Source: Deltaproteobacteria bacterium (GTDB taxonomy: Bacteria; Desulfobacterota; JADFXK01). Taken from it: 15,145 nucleotides of DNA. The notes below the pieces were generated by a model. It saw only the letters and a list, made by a program, of their open reading frames with translations, was not told the origin of the DNA and made no database searches. The stretch is taken from contig JADFYA010000031.1 in assembly GCA_015233285.1 (NCBI GenBank), forward strand, positions 684 to 15,828. The letters run 5' to 3'. Each line of letters starts with the position of its first letter. Positions within the stretch are counted from its first letter, which is position 1. Both the position numbers and the translations under genes were made by a program. Below are positions 13,865 to 15,145 of the stretch, piece by piece.

Positions 13865-14334
13865 GGATGGTCTTTGAGGACGCGGGATTGGAAGAGAGTT
13901 TCCACTTCCCGTTTGAATTCGGTGATATCTTTGAATTGCCGATAGACGGAAGCAAATCGCACGTAGGCCACCTCGTGCATTTTACGTAGTTGGTTCATCA
14001 CCCGTTCGCCTATATCAGTGGATGGAATTTCTTTTCGGCCGGATTCTTGAATGTCTGCTTCCAACTCGTTGATGAAGGCCTCTATGTGATCCATACTGAC
14101 CGACAATTTTTCGCAGGCTTTTTTCATCCCCATAGATATCTTTAACCGGTCAAAAGTCTCTCGGCGGCCGTCCTTTTTGACCACCATAGGTAAGGTCTCT
14201 TCAACCCGCTCATAGGTGGTGAACCGTTTCTGGCATTCGCCGCATTCCCGGCGCCGACGGATAACGAGTCCGTCCCTGCTCACCCTGGAGTCGATGACCT
14301 TATCATCGAGAAAGCCGCAAAACGGACAACGCAT
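13855..14334 (-). CDS. nrdR: Transcriptional repressor NrdR
   Basis: A 159-residue protein with an N-terminal zinc ribbon (MRCPFCG, then [15 protein letters not shown]; cysteines 3, 6, 31 and 34) and an ATP-cone domain (about 48-138) starting [20 protein letters not shown]. The C-terminus contains [19 protein letters not shown], typical of the family. NrdR senses the ATP/dATP balance and represses ribonucleotide reductase operons by binding paired NrdR boxes. Length and motifs are standard and intact. Its ATG is two bases after the deaminase stop, so it is co-transcribed with glyA and the deaminase. I did not see a NrdR box in the window, so its targets lie elsewhere. Confidence 0.97.
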   Translation of the reverse strand: MRCPFCGFLDDKVIDSRVSRDGLVIRRRRECGECQKRFTTYERVEETLPMVVKKDGRRETFDRLKISMGMKKACEKLSVSMDHIEAFINELEADIQESGRKEIPSTDIGERVMNQLRKMHEVAYVRFASVYRQFKDITEFKREVETLFQSRVLKDHPEK

Positions 14335-14336
14335 AA

Positions 14337-14807
14337 TCAGTCCACCCGGATCAACTCTATTTCAGACAGTCCAAACATCTCCTGTGACAGCTTGTCGGCA
14401 TACCCTTGCTGATAGTAGATGATCTTAATACCGGCGTTAATCAACATCTTAGCGCAAATGGAACAAGGAAAGGTGGTGGAATACAACGTCGCATCTCTTA
14501 TAGAAATACCGTGATATGCCGCCTGAATAATCACATTTTGTTCGGCATGCAGACCTCGGCACAATTCGTGTCTCTCACCGGAGGGGATGTTCGATTCGGC
14601 TCGTAAACAACCCGTATCCAGACAATGGGGCAGACCCACCGGAACTCCGTTGTAACCGGTAGCCAGGATTCGCCGATCCCTAACGGCCACCGCCCCCACC
14701 TGACGCCGCAAGCAGCTCGACCGCCTGGCCACCAGCGTCGTGATACTCATAAAATATTCCAGCCAATCCGGTCGGTGCCCCGGTAAGGGGAGATAATTAT
14801 CAATCAT
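14337..14807 (-). CDS. dCMP/cytidine deaminase family protein (ComEB-like)
   Basis: A 156-residue protein counted from MIDNYLPL. An ATG three codons upstream (14814-14816) is a possible alternative; longer starts would run deep into glyA. The zinc deaminase motifs are HAEQN (H87, catalytic E89) and PCSIC (C115, C118). Before them are [25 protein letters not shown] and [10 protein letters not shown], whose extra Cys/His residues form the second zinc site of dCMP deaminases. It converts dCMP to dUMP for thymidylate synthesis. The chosen start overlaps the glyA stop by 8 nt and the stop is 2 nt before nrdR. Placement after glyA makes metabolic sense: GlyA makes methylene-THF and this enzyme makes dUMP, the two substrates of thymidylate synthase. 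Confidence 0.92.
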   Translation of the reverse strand: MIDNYLPLPGHRPDWLEYFMSITTLVARRSSCLRRQVGAVAVRDRRILATGYNGVPVGLPHCLDTGCLRAESNIPSGERHELCRGLHAEQNVIIQAAYHGISIRDATLYSTTFPCSICAKMLINAGIKIIYYQQGYADKLSQEMFGLSEIELIRVD

Positions 14808-15145
14808 AGAGGTCATCGTATAGGGGAAATTTGCCACACAGGGTTCTAACTTCGGCCCGAACCCGGCCCAGCACTTCGGTGTTGTCAATATTCCGAATAA
14901 CCTGAGCAATCAAACCAGCCACCTGGACCATATCAGCCTCACCCATGCCTCTGGTGGTCAAGGCCGGTGTACCCAGCCTGATCCCGCTGGTGATCTTGGC
15001 GCCTTTAGGATCAAAGGGAACACGATTCTTGTTGACTGTTATGCCGGCCCGATCCAGCGCCTTTTCGGCATCCAACCCGGTTACATCCAACGGACTAAGG
15101 TCGACTAAAATCAGGTGGGTGTCCGTACCGCCGGAGACCAATCGA
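14800..15145 (-). CDS. glyA: Serine hydroxymethyltransferase, C-terminal part (cut by right edge)
   Basis: The frame is open from the right edge to TGA at 14800-14802, giving the last ~114 residues of a protein normally about 415 long. Diagnostic stretches are [15 protein letters not shown] (substrate-site region of the C-terminal domain), [12 protein letters not shown] and [15 protein letters not shown]. The PLP lysine lies in the missing part. GlyA interconverts serine and glycine with tetrahydrofolate, supplying methylene-THF for purine, thymidylate and methionine synthesis and, in acetyl-CoA pathway organisms, linking to the methyl branch. Its 3' end overlaps the deaminase start by 8 nt, implying coupled translation. 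Confidence 0.97.
   Translation of the reverse strand, partial: RLVSGGTDTHLILVDLSPLDVTGLDAEKALDRAGITVNKNRVPFDPKGAKITSGIRLGTPALTTRGMGEADMVQVAGLIAQVIRNIDNTEVLGRVRAEVRTLCGKFPLYDDLYD

Noticed and set aside
14808..14909. An extended start for the deaminase gene (34 extra residues)
   Set aside because: The extension lies wholly within the glyA coding region and does not resemble deaminase N-termini, which begin close to the PDWLEYFM segment.

Overview
The window looks like the chromosome of an anaerobic, Gram-negative, roughly half-GC bacterium, most likely a deltaproteobacterium (Desulfobacterota). This is inference from gene content: a two-subunit class I fumarase, a CooC-type nickel-insertion ATPase beside a DUF3786 gene (typical of organisms with CO dehydrogenase/acetyl-CoA synthase), an outer-membrane TonB-dependent receptor, an NtrC-class two-component system, and a glyA / dCMP deaminase / nrdR run. 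Nearly everything is on the minus strand; only a toxin-antitoxin pair and a chemoreceptor lie on the plus strand. Both ends are cut through genes: fumarase alpha on the left, glyA on the right.

Layout. 1-189: N-terminus of fumarate hydratase alpha (minus). 190-482: intergenic, with a putative operator/promoter for the next unit. 483-1098: RelE/HigB-like toxin and XRE antitoxin (plus). 1214-2641: nitroreductase preceded by a cysteine-rich DUF6125-like protein (minus). 2642-2838: intergenic with a degenerate ~10-bp repeat. 2839-8625: a tightly packed minus-strand operon read as substrate-binding protein > sensor kinase > sigma54-type response regulator > TonB-dependent receptor, with ATGA overlaps at two junctions and a 14-nt gap at the third. 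A short ORF ends in another ATGA overlap at the operon head, and a strong sigma70-like promoter lies before it. 8738-8880: a stretch that may be a degraded or frameshifted small gene. 8881-9876: sugar-nucleotide epimerase/dehydratase. 9993-11524: cooC, DUF3786 and a 32-codon ORF abutting DUF3786. 11525-11901: AT-rich divergent regulatory region. 11902-13815: chemoreceptor without an evident HAMP domain (plus). 13855-15145: nrdR, dCMP deaminase and the end of glyA, packed as an operon (minus).

How it works together. The best candidate for a little-described system is the four-gene operon. A secreted ABC-type binding protein has no permease or ATPase nearby; instead it is co-translated with a sensor kinase, a sigma54 activator and an outer-membrane receptor. 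This suggests ligand entry through the receptor, capture in the periplasm and signalling through the kinase. The cooC-DUF3786 pair points to CO dehydrogenase maturation. The glyA/deaminase/nrdR group ties one-carbon and dUMP/dTMP supply to control of ribonucleotide reductase. No rRNA, tRNA, CRISPR array or insertion sequence was seen.
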